Positions 7,476 through 14,837 of a DNA stretch of 19,168 nt are shown in pieces (within the stretch, counting starts at the first letter, position 1; each line of letters opens with the position of its first letter). The notes beneath the pieces were generated by a model. It was not told the origin of the DNA. It ran no database searches and saw nothing but the letters and a program-made list of their open reading frames with translations. A program made the position numbers and the translations under genes. Source of the DNA: Phycisphaeraceae bacterium (GTDB lineage Bacteria; Planctomycetota; Phycisphaerae; Phycisphaerales; Phycisphaeraceae); NCBI GenBank assembly GCA_003552605.1, contig PUNN01000215.1, positions 1 through 19,168 on the forward strand, in the 5' to 3' direction.

Positions 7476-9707
7476 ATGCGTTCTCCCATTCACTTGTGCT
7501 TCCTTCGGATGCCAGCCGTGGCCCTGTGTTTACTGGCTTTGCCCGCTTTCGCGTTTGCCGACCGCGATGTCATCTTTCATGCGCTTCCTGAAGACCGCAC
7601 GCTCTTCGCCGTGCGCGCCCCTTCGCTGAGCGGTGCTCTTACCGCCATGGAACAGGGGACGCAGATCGGCGAGGCGGTCAGCCGAGACCGGCTGATGCGG
7701 CTGATTCACGGCATCGTCGAGCAGGAAGAACAGCAGGAGTTCGGCGGTGAGCGCTTTCGCCGCGATCTGGGCATCCTTCGCGACCGCTCCGGGCTGGACT
7801 ACGAGGACCTTTTCCGCATCTTCGATGGGCCGGCGGGCTACGCCCGGGTGGTTGAGCCGCGCGATGGCGGCGGAACCGGCCCGGGGCTGGACGTGTTCTG
7901 GTTCGAGCCCGGCCCCGAGCTTGCCGAAGCGGGCTGGAAGCTCTGGGAAGCCGTCTGGGAATTGAGCGAAGATGGCCGGTCCGAGCGCGTGCGGCGCATC
8001 GACAGCGAGGTGCGGGGGGTGCGGATGAGCCACGTGCTCGAACGCGAAATCGGCCGGATCGTGCCGCCTGACTTCTGGGATCAACCGCGGGATTACTGGG
8101 AATGGGACTGGGACAAGCAGCGCGAGTTCGATCGTGAGCGGCGAGAAGAATACGAGGCGCTGCCCGAGGCCGAGCGCGGCCAGCGCAACACGATGCTGGC
8201 GCGCATCGATGGCGCTTTCGTGATTGTCCATGGCCATTACAGCATGCCCGAGCCCTCGCGCTTTGGCCGGCATCAACGCGTGCATTTCGAGATCGATCCG
8301 GACACGGGCGACATCATCGAACGGGTGCAGGAGCGGGAACCCGAGCAGGCCCCGGAACCGCCCACCGGGGAGCAACTGGACGAACGCTCAGGTGTCGAAC
8401 AGGCCACCGCCCTGATCGCCCGGTTCGTCGACAGCGCCTCGGGCAACACGCCGCGGGATGGCTTTGTCAGCCGCGCGGCGGGCTCGGCCGCCGCGCGGGA
8501 GGCCGAAGTCGGGGGGGCGGTGATCATCGAAGCCTATGCTGACCTTGCCCTGGTGATGGCCGAGGCGGCGGAGGATGACGATGAGGACCATTTCCGCGGC
8601 GGGCCGTTCAACCTGCCCCCGGCTGAAATGCACGAGCAACTCGGCTTCAGCGACCTCGGGATCGGCGGGGTGCGGATCACACTCGATGGCGCCACGGTCC
8701 GAACCGGTGCGTTTGTCAACCTCCCGGCACCCCGTCGTGGGATCATGCGGCTGATCGAGCAGGCGGAGATCGCACCGCAACCCGCGGCGTGGGTGCCGGC
8801 GACCGCCCCGTTCTACGCCCATTTCAGCTTCAAGCCGCTTGATCTGTACGAAGCGATGATGGAGATCGTCATCGCCACCGAAGGGCCGGATTTCGAAGCC
8901 TTCATCGAGCAGCAGGAAGAGCAGATGAAGCAGGAGATGGGGTTCAACCAGCGCGACCTCGCCGCTTCACTCGGCGAGCGCCACCATGTGGTGGTCTGGG
9001 ACATTGATCCGCCGCAGGAGAGCAGGCCATGGGATGACCTTGGAACGCGAATGGGGCTGGTGCAGAGCCTGGTGTTCGGCGTCGAGCGGCCTGAACCGAT
9101 TGAAGGAATCATGGAATACACGATGGAGATGATGGCCCAGTTCGATCCGGAACATCCGGGCCTCTCACGTGAGCAGGGCTTTGTCGGGATTCGCAACGAA
9201 GATGATGAGGATCGGCCATCCGGCACGTTCGTCGGCGAGGGCCACCTTGTCGTGGCGGCGGGCAAGGGGGCTGTGGAGACAACGCTGTCCGCGATCCGCC
9301 GCGGTGATGGCGGGGGTGACAGCCTGAGCGCTGCCGACACCACCGCCAGCGCCCTGCGCCAACTCGATGCCCGGCCGGCAGTGGCCACCGCGATCCTCAA
9401 TCCTGCACCGCTCACCGCTGATCTGCACGACAAGCTCAAGGCCATGATCTCCGGTGAAGCCAACAGGCGGGGGCACATCGGGCCGGCACTCGACGGCCAT
9501 GTCGCTGAAGCGTGGGAACCGCGGCCGCACCAGGCCCGCGGCGCTGAGGGGCAGGGCTCGGAAGACCCGCGGCGAAAGCTGCTGCTCGAACTGCTGCCGG
9601 AAGCGACGGTTTTCGAAGATGCGTTTCACACCGGGGCCGCGCAACTGCACGTGGATCGGAGCGGCCTGATCCTTCGGGCCGTCATGCCGCTTGCACCACG
9701 CGATTGA
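7476..9707 (+). CDS. Large exported protein of unknown function (DUF3352-like pattern)
   Basis: A 743-residue protein with a clear signal peptide (hydrophobic run with LALPAFAFA, cleaved near residue 28), so periplasmic or secreted. No catalytic motif was recognised. The opening of the mature chain (HALPEDRTLFAVRAPSL) and the segment FEAFIEQQEEQMKQEMGFNQRDLAASLGERHHVVVWDI (about 475-510) recall the DUF3352 type of planctomycete and cyanobacterial exported proteins, which begin 'P.dt.l...v..l' and contain a 'G.d...dl...lG....v' element. I could not confirm membership. The chain is rich in Glu, Arg and Asp, with a charged linker near residues 280-310. It follows the protease gene by 147 nt on the same strand and may be co-transcribed with it, and it ends before a strong palindromic terminator. 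Start chosen on its Shine-Dalgarno and signal peptide; the frame open from 7347 reads as noncoding before 7476. Confidence 0.72.
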   Translation: MRSPIHLCFLRMPAVALCLLALPAFAFADRDVIFHALPEDRTLFAVRAPSLSGALTAMEQGTQIGEAVSRDRLMRLIHGIVEQEEQQEFGGERFRRDLGILRDRSGLDYEDLFRIFDGPAGYARVVEPRDGGGTGPGLDVFWFEPGPELAEAGWKLWEAVWELSEDGRSERVRRIDSEVRGVRMSHVLEREIGRIVPPDFWDQPRDYWEWDWDKQREFDRERREEYEALPEAERGQRNTMLARIDGAFVIVHGHYSMPEPSRFGRHQRVHFEIDPDTGDIIERVQEREPEQAPEPPTGEQLDERSGVEQATALIARFVDSASGNTPRDGFVSRAAGSAAAREAEVGGAVIIEAYADLALVMAEAAEDDDEDHFRGGPFNLPPAEMHEQLGFSDLGIGGVRITLDGATVRTGAFVNLPAPRRGIMRLIEQAEIAPQPAAWVPATAPFYAHFSFKPLDLYEAMMEIVIATEGPDFEAFIEQQEEQMKQEMGFNQRDLAASLGERHHVVVWDIDPPQESRPWDDLGTRMGLVQSLVFGVERPEPIEGIMEYTMEMMAQFDPEHPGLSREQGFVGIRNEDDEDRPSGTFVGEGHLVVAAGKGAVETTLSAIRRGDGGGDSLSAADTTASALRQLDARPAVATAILNPAPLTADLHDKLKAMISGEANRRGHIGPALDGHVAEAWEPRPHQARGAEGQGSEDPRRKLLLELLPEATVFEDAFHTGAAQLHVDRSGLILRAVMPLAPRD

Positions 9708-9881
9708 CCGAACGTTGCAACCGTGCTCCCCCTCGGACGGGCTGCCATGGCGGATAGCACCGCAAGGAGCATGGCGACCCCGTTTGCCTGCGAAAGTGAA
9801 TGCATCGCTTCCTGCAACTCCGGCCGAACGGGCAGATGGAAGTGGGGGGAACTGCGAAACGCTCGAAATACCCGAAATGCA

Positions 9882-9910
9882 AAGGGGCCCCGGCCTGGCC
9901 GGGGCCCCTT
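9882..9910. terminator. Bidirectional hairpin terminator between convergent genes
   Basis: A perfect 14-nt inverted repeat, AAGGGGCCCCGGCC (9882-9895) and GGCCGGGGCCCCTT (9897-9910), separated by one base; the real hairpin would have 12-13 pairs and a 3-5 nt loop. It lies 175 nt after the plus-strand gene end (9707) and 28 nt after the minus-strand gene end (9938), so it can end transcription from both sides. T-tracts are short on both strands, which is common in GC-rich genomes. Confidence 0.75.
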
Positions 9911-9937
9911 GTCGATTCGACCGGGTCGGCTTGGGGT

Positions 9938-12900
9938 TCAGAACTGGAGGTTGAGGCCACCGGAGATGGTGTGGATATCGCGGTTGCTGGCGAACTCACC
10001 ATCGTAGCGGATGTATGCCGAGGCATTGTCGCCGAGCAGGGCGGAGACGCCACCGCCGACCACCGCCGCGTTTCGTGCCGGGTCTGAACCGCGCACCGTG
10101 AAGGGGGTATCGGTGGTGGCGAACCGGGCCGTGAAGCTCTGGGCATCATCGAGAAACTCGTGCTGCCAGCCGGCACTGATCTCGGGCACGATGTGGATCA
10201 TATCGAACTGCACGTAGTGGGCGACCCTGCCGCCGACGGTCATCTGGAGCGAGTCCTGGCTGATGCTGCCCACCGACAGGTTCGCGTTGCCGGCGCCGCT
10301 TTCGGTGAACCCATCCTGGTCGTAATAGGTGTACCGCACGTTCGCCATGGGCGTGAGGATGGTGTCGCCGATGTGGAAGTCGTAACCGACCGCCCCATGG
10401 GCGGAGATGTCGAAGGAATCGAAGCTCGATTCCGCCGCACCCATGGCGGTGTTTCGGGTCATGTCGTTCCAGCTATAGCCGAAGGAAGCCGAGCCCTCGA
10501 CGAACAGATCATCGCCGATGCTGAAATACGGGCCGACGCGGACGGTGGCGGTATCGGCGCTGCCGCGGCCGGCGCGGAAGTCGAGGTCGGTGTGCATGCC
10601 GCCAACAAAGAGGCCGACGACAAAGTTGTCCTGGAAGGCGTAATCCACGCCAGCCATGCCGCCTATGCTCTCGGCGACGAAGCCGGTTCGGTCGGCCTCG
10701 CTGAGTTGGTTGTTGAAGCTGCCCACGCCCTGGGCGAAGACGTTCCATGAGCCCGCTTCACGCTCGGCATGGCCGAATCGCCAGCCGCCGCCACCACCGC
10801 GGCCGCCACGGCGGTCACGGACACTCGCGAGCACGTAGTGCATCGTGTCGGGGTTCTCTGCCGCCTCGGCAAAGCGCAGGTCGCCGAGTTCGCTGCCGCC
10901 GGCGGCGAGACCGGGTGTGCCCTGTCGCACCTGCGTCAGGTAACCGCCCACACCGGTATGGAACGACTGGGCGCCCCGGAACGATGTGGCGGAAAAACTC
11001 CCCACCGGTTCAGGGCTGAGTGAGGCGAGCGCCTCGTTGTACAGCGCCTGCGGCAGGTTGCGGATCTCATTGGCCAGTGCATCGAAGGGTTCACCGCGGT
11101 CGAGGTCCGTTTTGAGCGCTTCGGCAATGGCTTCGTTGTTGGCGCCCTCGGCGAACTCGACAAGCCGATCACTCGGCGCTTCCTCGACGGTCAGCCGCAG
11201 GTCATCATCATCATTGGCAAGCGAGAGCACCCAGTCGAATCGCAGGAGGCGGTCGCCATCGACCTCGATCTCATCGAGGTCCTCGGGTGCGTTGACACCA
11301 TCCTGCGTGGTCACGATGTCGAATTCGGTGCCGAACTCGGGCATCTCGTCGCTGGTGATGAGTGCCTGGATGATGCTGCCGGCCTCGAAGGTGGCTGACC
11401 CATCGGCCTGCAACTGGTCGTAACGGACCTCAAGAATCTCGTTATTGTCATTGTTGCCATTGTTATTGTTATTGTTGCCGTTATTGTTGTTGTTTTCATC
11501 CGGGACGGTTTCGGCCTCGATCTCGATACTCAGCCGCGAACCCTCATCGAACGTCACATCACCATCCACATTGAAGGTGCCGATCGAGTCGCCGGGCATC
11601 ATCCGGCTGCCATTGAGCATATGCACATCGCCGATGAGGGTGCCGCCGCCGCCGATGACCGAACCCTCTTCCATGAACAGCGTTCCCTCGACCTCATCGA
11701 CGGCATCTGTGATGCCCGAGACGTCGAGCGTGGCTTCCTCCCAGACCAGCACGCCCTGGCCCGGCCGGTGGACAGTGCCCTCCATGACCAACTCGCCCTG
11801 CTCGACGTCGATTGCATCGACATTGATGTCGCTGTCTTCACCGAGCGTCCAGGTGTTGTCATCGACCTTGCTCAGCACCGTAAAGCCACTGATGGCATGG
11901 TTGAACGTGCCATCAGGGTCAACTTCATCGTTGTCGTTATCATTGTCATTGTCGTTATCGTTATCATTTTCTTCTTCCTCCTCTTCGTCCTCGGGAAGCT
12001 CGAGGAAGTCACTGACCTGGTCCTCGAACGCCTCGGGTTCCGGCAGGCCGGTGAGGAGGACCTGTGTGCCGCGTCCGCCGGTGTCGGGATCGTTGTCGGG
12101 GCCGGCATGGATGATGTCACCTTCGGTGGTCGAGCCGCCGAACAGTTCAACCGTGCCGCCGCCTTCGCCGGCGAGCCAGATGGCGGTGCCCTCGGTGCCG
12201 ATGAGCGTGCCGGCCTGCCCGACATTGACACTCGACGGTGCGGGAATCCCCTCGGCCAGAATGCCTGTGGGGGCTTCGATGAGGCCGGTGTTGCCCACGA
12301 ACCCGCCGGCGCCGCTGTCATATTTCACGGCGGTCGCATCCGATCCGGATGCGAGAATTTCGGCGTCCTCCCGCAGGTTAAGCACAGTGCCCGCACCGTC
12401 ACCGATCCGCACTGCGGTGGCCCCGGTACCATCGGCTACGATCTGGGCCGGTACAATGCCGAGTTCGATCTCGTGCTCCTCGCCACCCGCATCGAATTCC
12501 CCGATCACGTCGCCGTAATTGACTACCTGGCCGCCAGCCTTGAGGAAGACGGCTGCACTGTCGTTGCCCTGGCTTTCAATAATCGCATCGTCGGCATTCC
12601 TGACCCACCCGAGGCCCTCGGTGAGGATTGCACGAGTCTCGTCACCGACAACAGAGATGTCGCCGACCACCTGGTTAAGCACGACCCCGCCGTCGACCGC
12701 GTGGATGGCTCGGTTGCCCGCCTCTTCAAAAGCGGTGATCGTCGCCTCGTTTAGAACCTCGAGCGTACGCGCCCCGTAAACACCAACCTCAGCCCCGATG
12801 ATCAGCGCCGCCGTGCTGCCGAAATACACCTGGTTGACTAACTCTGATTCAGGCATGAACCGGTCGAAATAGACCCCTGCAAACTCCTGACCAATGATTG

Positions 12901-14083
12901 TCCCCGCCTGGTTTCTGATGTCCGCGGTGGCGAACTCCTGAACACGAATCCCTACATAACCTCCCTCGAGCAACCCACCATTTCGCACGTTACCCGAACC
13001 GCCCTCAAACCAGACGCCGGTGTCGCCACCGATAATCTGCCCCGGGTTGGTGATGCCACCGCCATCGTGCAGCACGACGCCCGCGGAGTCCTCACCGACA
13101 CCCTCGAAGATTCCGGTGCCGCCTACCAAACCGGCCTCTTCATCCACCAAGATACCCGTCCATGCCGATCCGCCGTTGAACAGGACGACAGCGGCCCCAT
13201 CATCTGCCATTGCGCGGGTGTGGCCGCTTCCTCGAATTTGAACGCTGCTGTCAGCAGTGATTCCAGCTTCGTAACCCTCGATCAGGCCGCCTCCCTCGTT
13301 GAGGATGTCACCGCCGGCATCGTCCTTGAAGTAGATGCCTGCGAAATTCTCGCCAATAATTTCGCCACCATCCTCGTTGATGATGTCGGTGTCACCACTC
13401 TCTTCGAGCCAGATGCCCGTCAACTTGCCTTCGATTCGCCCTTCCGATTCGTTGGTGATCTCACCACCATCCCACATGATGATGCCGGTAGAATCATCAC
13501 CCGTGCCCTCGATCACGCCGCCATCGCGGTTGATGATCTCACCGCCGCCGAACACCGACGCTCCGGCGCCGCCTTCTCCCCAAGCGGTGATGCGGCCTTG
13601 GTTGTCAACAAGCAGGTCGGCATCGCCGACAACGCCGACGAGGCCGCTTTCAACAAACGTGTCGCTGTTGAGAAAGAGGCTGCCGTTGGAGGACTCCGGA
13701 TGCCACCAGATGCCGGCGCCTTGGTCGTTGGTGTTGCGGACGAAGTTGCCGGGATCGAGGAGACTGATCTCGTAGTTCGTGTCGAACAACTCGATCGAAG
13801 CGCCGCCATCGGCATCATCCCACACAACATCGTAGGTGACACTGCCACCACCCCCGATGAGAATGGAATTGTCACGGTCCTCCTCGTCCGGGTCGCCAAT
13901 CCCCCGCACCTGATTTTCAATCGGGGTGGTGATGTCGAAGACGGGATCGGTCACCTCCTCGATCTGACCCGTGGTGGTGGTCCCGCCAGCGTGCAGCACA
14001 GCAACTGCGGCAAGGGTCATCCCACCGGTACGCGTCCAGCGCGTCCATCGCATCCACTTCATCCAGCGGCTTCGTCGTGGCAT
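9938..14083 (-). CDS. Large autotransporter (type V secretion) with beta-solenoid passenger
   Basis: A 1381-residue autotransporter. In order: a signal peptide with an odd Trp-rich N-region (residues 7-18) and hydrophobic core (about 22-32); a Gly-rich passenger (about 90-600) built of repeats of the pattern I-x-N...G-x-I-x-G...G-I/V, the signature of a beta-solenoid; an acidic tract with Glu and seven Asn-Asp pairs (706-719); a classical autochaperone-like region (about 795-845, with GGGGTLIGDV and PGDSIGTFNVDGD); an Asn-rich tract (864-881); a helical linker; and a C-terminal 12-strand-type barrel (about 1110-1381) ending in Phe (LNLQF), as outer-membrane proteins do. I find no cysteine. 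The passenger should be exposed on the cell surface through the outer membrane; whether it is released is unknown. The ATG at 14083 is fixed by AGGAGAG just upstream. It converges on the 743-residue protein gene. Likely adhesin or surface-structure role, by family. Confidence 0.88.
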   Translation of the reverse strand: MPRRSRWMKWMRWTRWTRTGGMTLAAVAVLHAGGTTTTGQIEEVTDPVFDITTPIENQVRGIGDPDEEDRDNSILIGGGGSVTYDVVWDDADGGASIELFDTNYEISLLDPGNFVRNTNDQGAGIWWHPESSNGSLFLNSDTFVESGLVGVVGDADLLVDNQGRITAWGEGGAGASVFGGGEIINRDGGVIEGTGDDSTGIIMWDGGEITNESEGRIEGKLTGIWLEESGDTDIINEDGGEIIGENFAGIYFKDDAGGDILNEGGGLIEGYEAGITADSSVQIRGSGHTRAMADDGAAVVLFNGGSAWTGILVDEEAGLVGGTGIFEGVGEDSAGVVLHDGGGITNPGQIIGGDTGVWFEGGSGNVRNGGLLEGGYVGIRVQEFATADIRNQAGTIIGQEFAGVYFDRFMPESELVNQVYFGSTAALIIGAEVGVYGARTLEVLNEATITAFEEAGNRAIHAVDGGVVLNQVVGDISVVGDETRAILTEGLGWVRNADDAIIESQGNDSAAVFLKAGGQVVNYGDVIGEFDAGGEEHEIELGIVPAQIVADGTGATAVRIGDGAGTVLNLREDAEILASGSDATAVKYDSGAGGFVGNTGLIEAPTGILAEGIPAPSSVNVGQAGTLIGTEGTAIWLAGEGGGTVELFGGSTTEGDIIHAGPDNDPDTGGRGTQVLLTGLPEPEAFEDQVSDFLELPEDEEEEEENDNDNDNDNDNDNDEVDPDGTFNHAISGFTVLSKVDDNTWTLGEDSDINVDAIDVEQGELVMEGTVHRPGQGVLVWEEATLDVSGITDAVDEVEGTLFMEEGSVIGGGGTLIGDVHMLNGSRMMPGDSIGTFNVDGDVTFDEGSRLSIEIEAETVPDENNNNNGNNNNNNGNNDNNEILEVRYDQLQADGSATFEAGSIIQALITSDEMPEFGTEFDIVTTQDGVNAPEDLDEIEVDGDRLLRFDWVLSLANDDDDLRLTVEEAPSDRLVEFAEGANNEAIAEALKTDLDRGEPFDALANEIRNLPQALYNEALASLSPEPVGSFSATSFRGAQSFHTGVGGYLTQVRQGTPGLAAGGSELGDLRFAEAAENPDTMHYVLASVRDRRGGRGGGGGWRFGHAEREAGSWNVFAQGVGSFNNQLSEADRTGFVAESIGGMAGVDYAFQDNFVVGLFVGGMHTDLDFRAGRGSADTATVRVGPYFSIGDDLFVEGSASFGYSWNDMTRNTAMGAAESSFDSFDISAHGAVGYDFHIGDTILTPMANVRYTYYDQDGFTESGAGNANLSVGSISQDSLQMTVGGRVAHYVQFDMIHIVPEISAGWQHEFLDDAQSFTARFATTDTPFTVRGSDPARNAAVVGGGVSALLGDNASAYIRYDGEFASNRDIHTISGGLNLQF
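11441..11494 (-). repeat. Asn-rich tract (AAY codon runs) in the autotransporter
   Basis: Eighteen codons encode 15 Asn, two Gly and one Asp (residues 864-881), almost all AAC/AAT, giving a local AT-rich simple repeat inside GC-rich DNA. It lies between the solenoid-capping region and the following strand-rich segment. Slippage here would change length in steps of three without a frameshift. Confidence 0.8.
11927..11968 (-). repeat. Hexanucleotide AAYGAY repeat encoding seven Asn-Asp pairs
   Basis: Seven consecutive AAY-GAY units encode (Asn-Asp)7 at residues 706-719, preceded by a run of six Glu codons (about 700-705). The unit is six bases, so copy-number change would keep the reading frame. 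The tract joins the solenoid passenger to the capping region and resembles a flexible, highly acidic, Ca2+-friendly spacer. Confidence 0.8.
14030..14065 (-). repeat. Four tandem 9-nt repeats in the autotransporter signal peptide
   Basis: Four units of TGG-AYG-(AAG/CGN) lie head to tail and encode Trp-(Met/Thr)-(Lys/Arg) four times at residues 7-18, inside the positively charged N-region of the signal peptide. Confidence 0.7.
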
Positions 14084-14087
14084 AGTG

Positions 14088-14095
14088 CTCTCCTT
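14088..14095 (-). promoter_or_regulatory. Shine-Dalgarno for the autotransporter gene
   Basis: On the minus strand AAGGAGAG precedes the ATG at 14083 by 4 nt (about 6 from the core AGGAG). It decides this start over upstream in-frame Met codons whose translation looks noncoding. Confidence 0.7.
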
Positions 14096-14218
14096 GGCGA
14101 GTGGTTGGCAGGCCCGGCTTGAGCGGCGGGGACAGTCGTGCATCCGCCACCCGAGTTGATGCATCCGGCGCAGCGCCCCTCGCACAGAGCGTCTGCCCCG
14201 AGGCATACAATGGTCTCG

Positions 14219-14247
14219 AGGCTAAAGGGGGGGGAACCCCCTGTCAA
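14219..14247 (-). promoter_or_regulatory. Possible promoter of the autotransporter gene
   Basis: On the minus strand a perfect TTGACA (14247-14242) is followed after 17 nt by TAGCCT (14224-14219), a weak -10 with three matches. The spacer contains the inverted repeat AGGGGG/CCCCCT (plus strand 14229-14242 region), which could stiffen the spacer or bind a regulator. It would leave a leader of about 130 nt. Confidence 0.3.
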
Positions 14248-14308
14248 CTTCTGCGGATACGGCCATGTTGCAAAGGGTGCATGACACGCGCCGCGGAAGG
14301 CTCTTGCT

Positions 14309-14343
14309 CCCTCTCCCTCCGGGAGAGGGCCGGGGTGAGGGGA
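14309..14343 (+). repeat. REP-like hairpin repeat, copy 1
   Basis: CCCTCTCCC (14309-14317) pairs perfectly with GGGAGAGGG (14321-14329) across a 3-nt loop, followed by the conserved tail CCGGGGTGAGGGG. From general knowledge, GGGAGAGGG-linked repeats with this tail are dispersed in intergenic DNA of several bacterial groups, planctomycetes included. The second copy lies inverted at 14450-14499. Confidence 0.7.
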
Positions 14344-14449
14344 AACTCGGTATCAACGCCCGAATGTTTCACGTACCGTCCTTCCCGCCTCATGCAGGGG
14401 TCGGCCCTTGGTTCAGCCACGGCACGACCGGTACGAATCTGCCCTCCCC

Positions 14450-14499
14450 CCCTCACCCCCCGGCCCCTCTCCCAGCCCCGGAAATGGGCCGAGAGGGGG
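14450..14499 (-). repeat. REP-like hairpin repeat, copy 2 (inverted)
   Basis: Read on the minus strand this is the same unit as 14309-14343: a CCCCTCTC/GAGAGGGG stem (plus strand 14464-14471 with 14491-14498) followed by a CCGGGG..TGAGGG tail. Its apical part is longer, with an inner GCCC/GGGC pairing (14475-14478 with 14486-14489). Confidence 0.65.
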
Positions 14500-14622
14500 T
14501 AAGGCCCGGTCCGCCATCCGCGATACGTGTCATGCGCCCGGTGCAAACTCCGGGGCGCGAACGTCCCGCTCGGATGCAGGGCAAACGCATGTAGACGCGA
14601 AACCGGCTGGCTGCGTCAGCGG

Positions 14623-14702
14623 CTTCCGGGGGTGTCTGCAGCCGATGGCCATGACGGCCTGTGATTGAGGTTCGCCGCATGGCCATCAGCCGCCCCGGAA
14701 AG
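14623..14702. repeat. Imperfect 80-bp inverted repeat upstream of the oxygenase gene
   Basis: Outer arms CTTCCGGGG (14623-14631) and CCCCGGAAAG (14693-14702) and inner arms GATGGCCATG (14644-14653) and CATGGCCATC (14678-14687) are in matching order, so the region can fold into one long interrupted hairpin with a 24-nt apical loop. No T-tract follows. Role unknown: leader structure, terminator or another dispersed element. Confidence 0.55.
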
Positions 14703-14782
14703 ACGGCTGCTGACCATGCCACCCAAGCTACATGCGTTCGCCCCCACGCGGCCCGGAAGTGTTCGCTGCGGCGAGCGCGCGT

Positions 14783-14791
14783 TGCTAAGAT
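14783..14791 (+). promoter_or_regulatory. Possible extended -10 promoter element of the oxygenase gene
   Basis: TGCTAAGAT fits an extended -10 (TGn plus TAAGAT, four of six matches) with no clear -35. It would start transcription near 14798, about 40 nt before the ATG at 14838. Confidence 0.3.
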
Positions 14792-14837
14792 GGAGCGAGC
14801 GACGTTGTATCAAGCCAGTGTCAAGAGAAGACATACC

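Larger units (their letters stand above)
14084..14837. other. Gene-free region with REP-like hairpins between autotransporter and oxygenase genes
   Basis: These 754 bases separate two divergently transcribed genes. No frame gives a protein-like translation. The stretch holds a possible autotransporter promoter (14219-14247), two inverted copies of a REP-like hairpin (14309-14343 and 14450-14499), a larger imperfect inverted repeat (14623-14702) and a possible extended -10 element for the oxygenase gene (14783-14791). Confidence 0.6.

Noticed and set aside
11445..12754. Two long plus-strand open frames inside the autotransporter gene
   Set aside because: Ser/Pro-rich or Leu/Val-run translations are the antisense image of the Asn/Asp and Glu tracts; the minus-strand protein has clear domain structure.
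13067..14122. 351-codon plus-strand open frame antisense to the passenger domain
   Set aside because: No recognisable motif; explained by codon bias of the minus-strand solenoid repeats.
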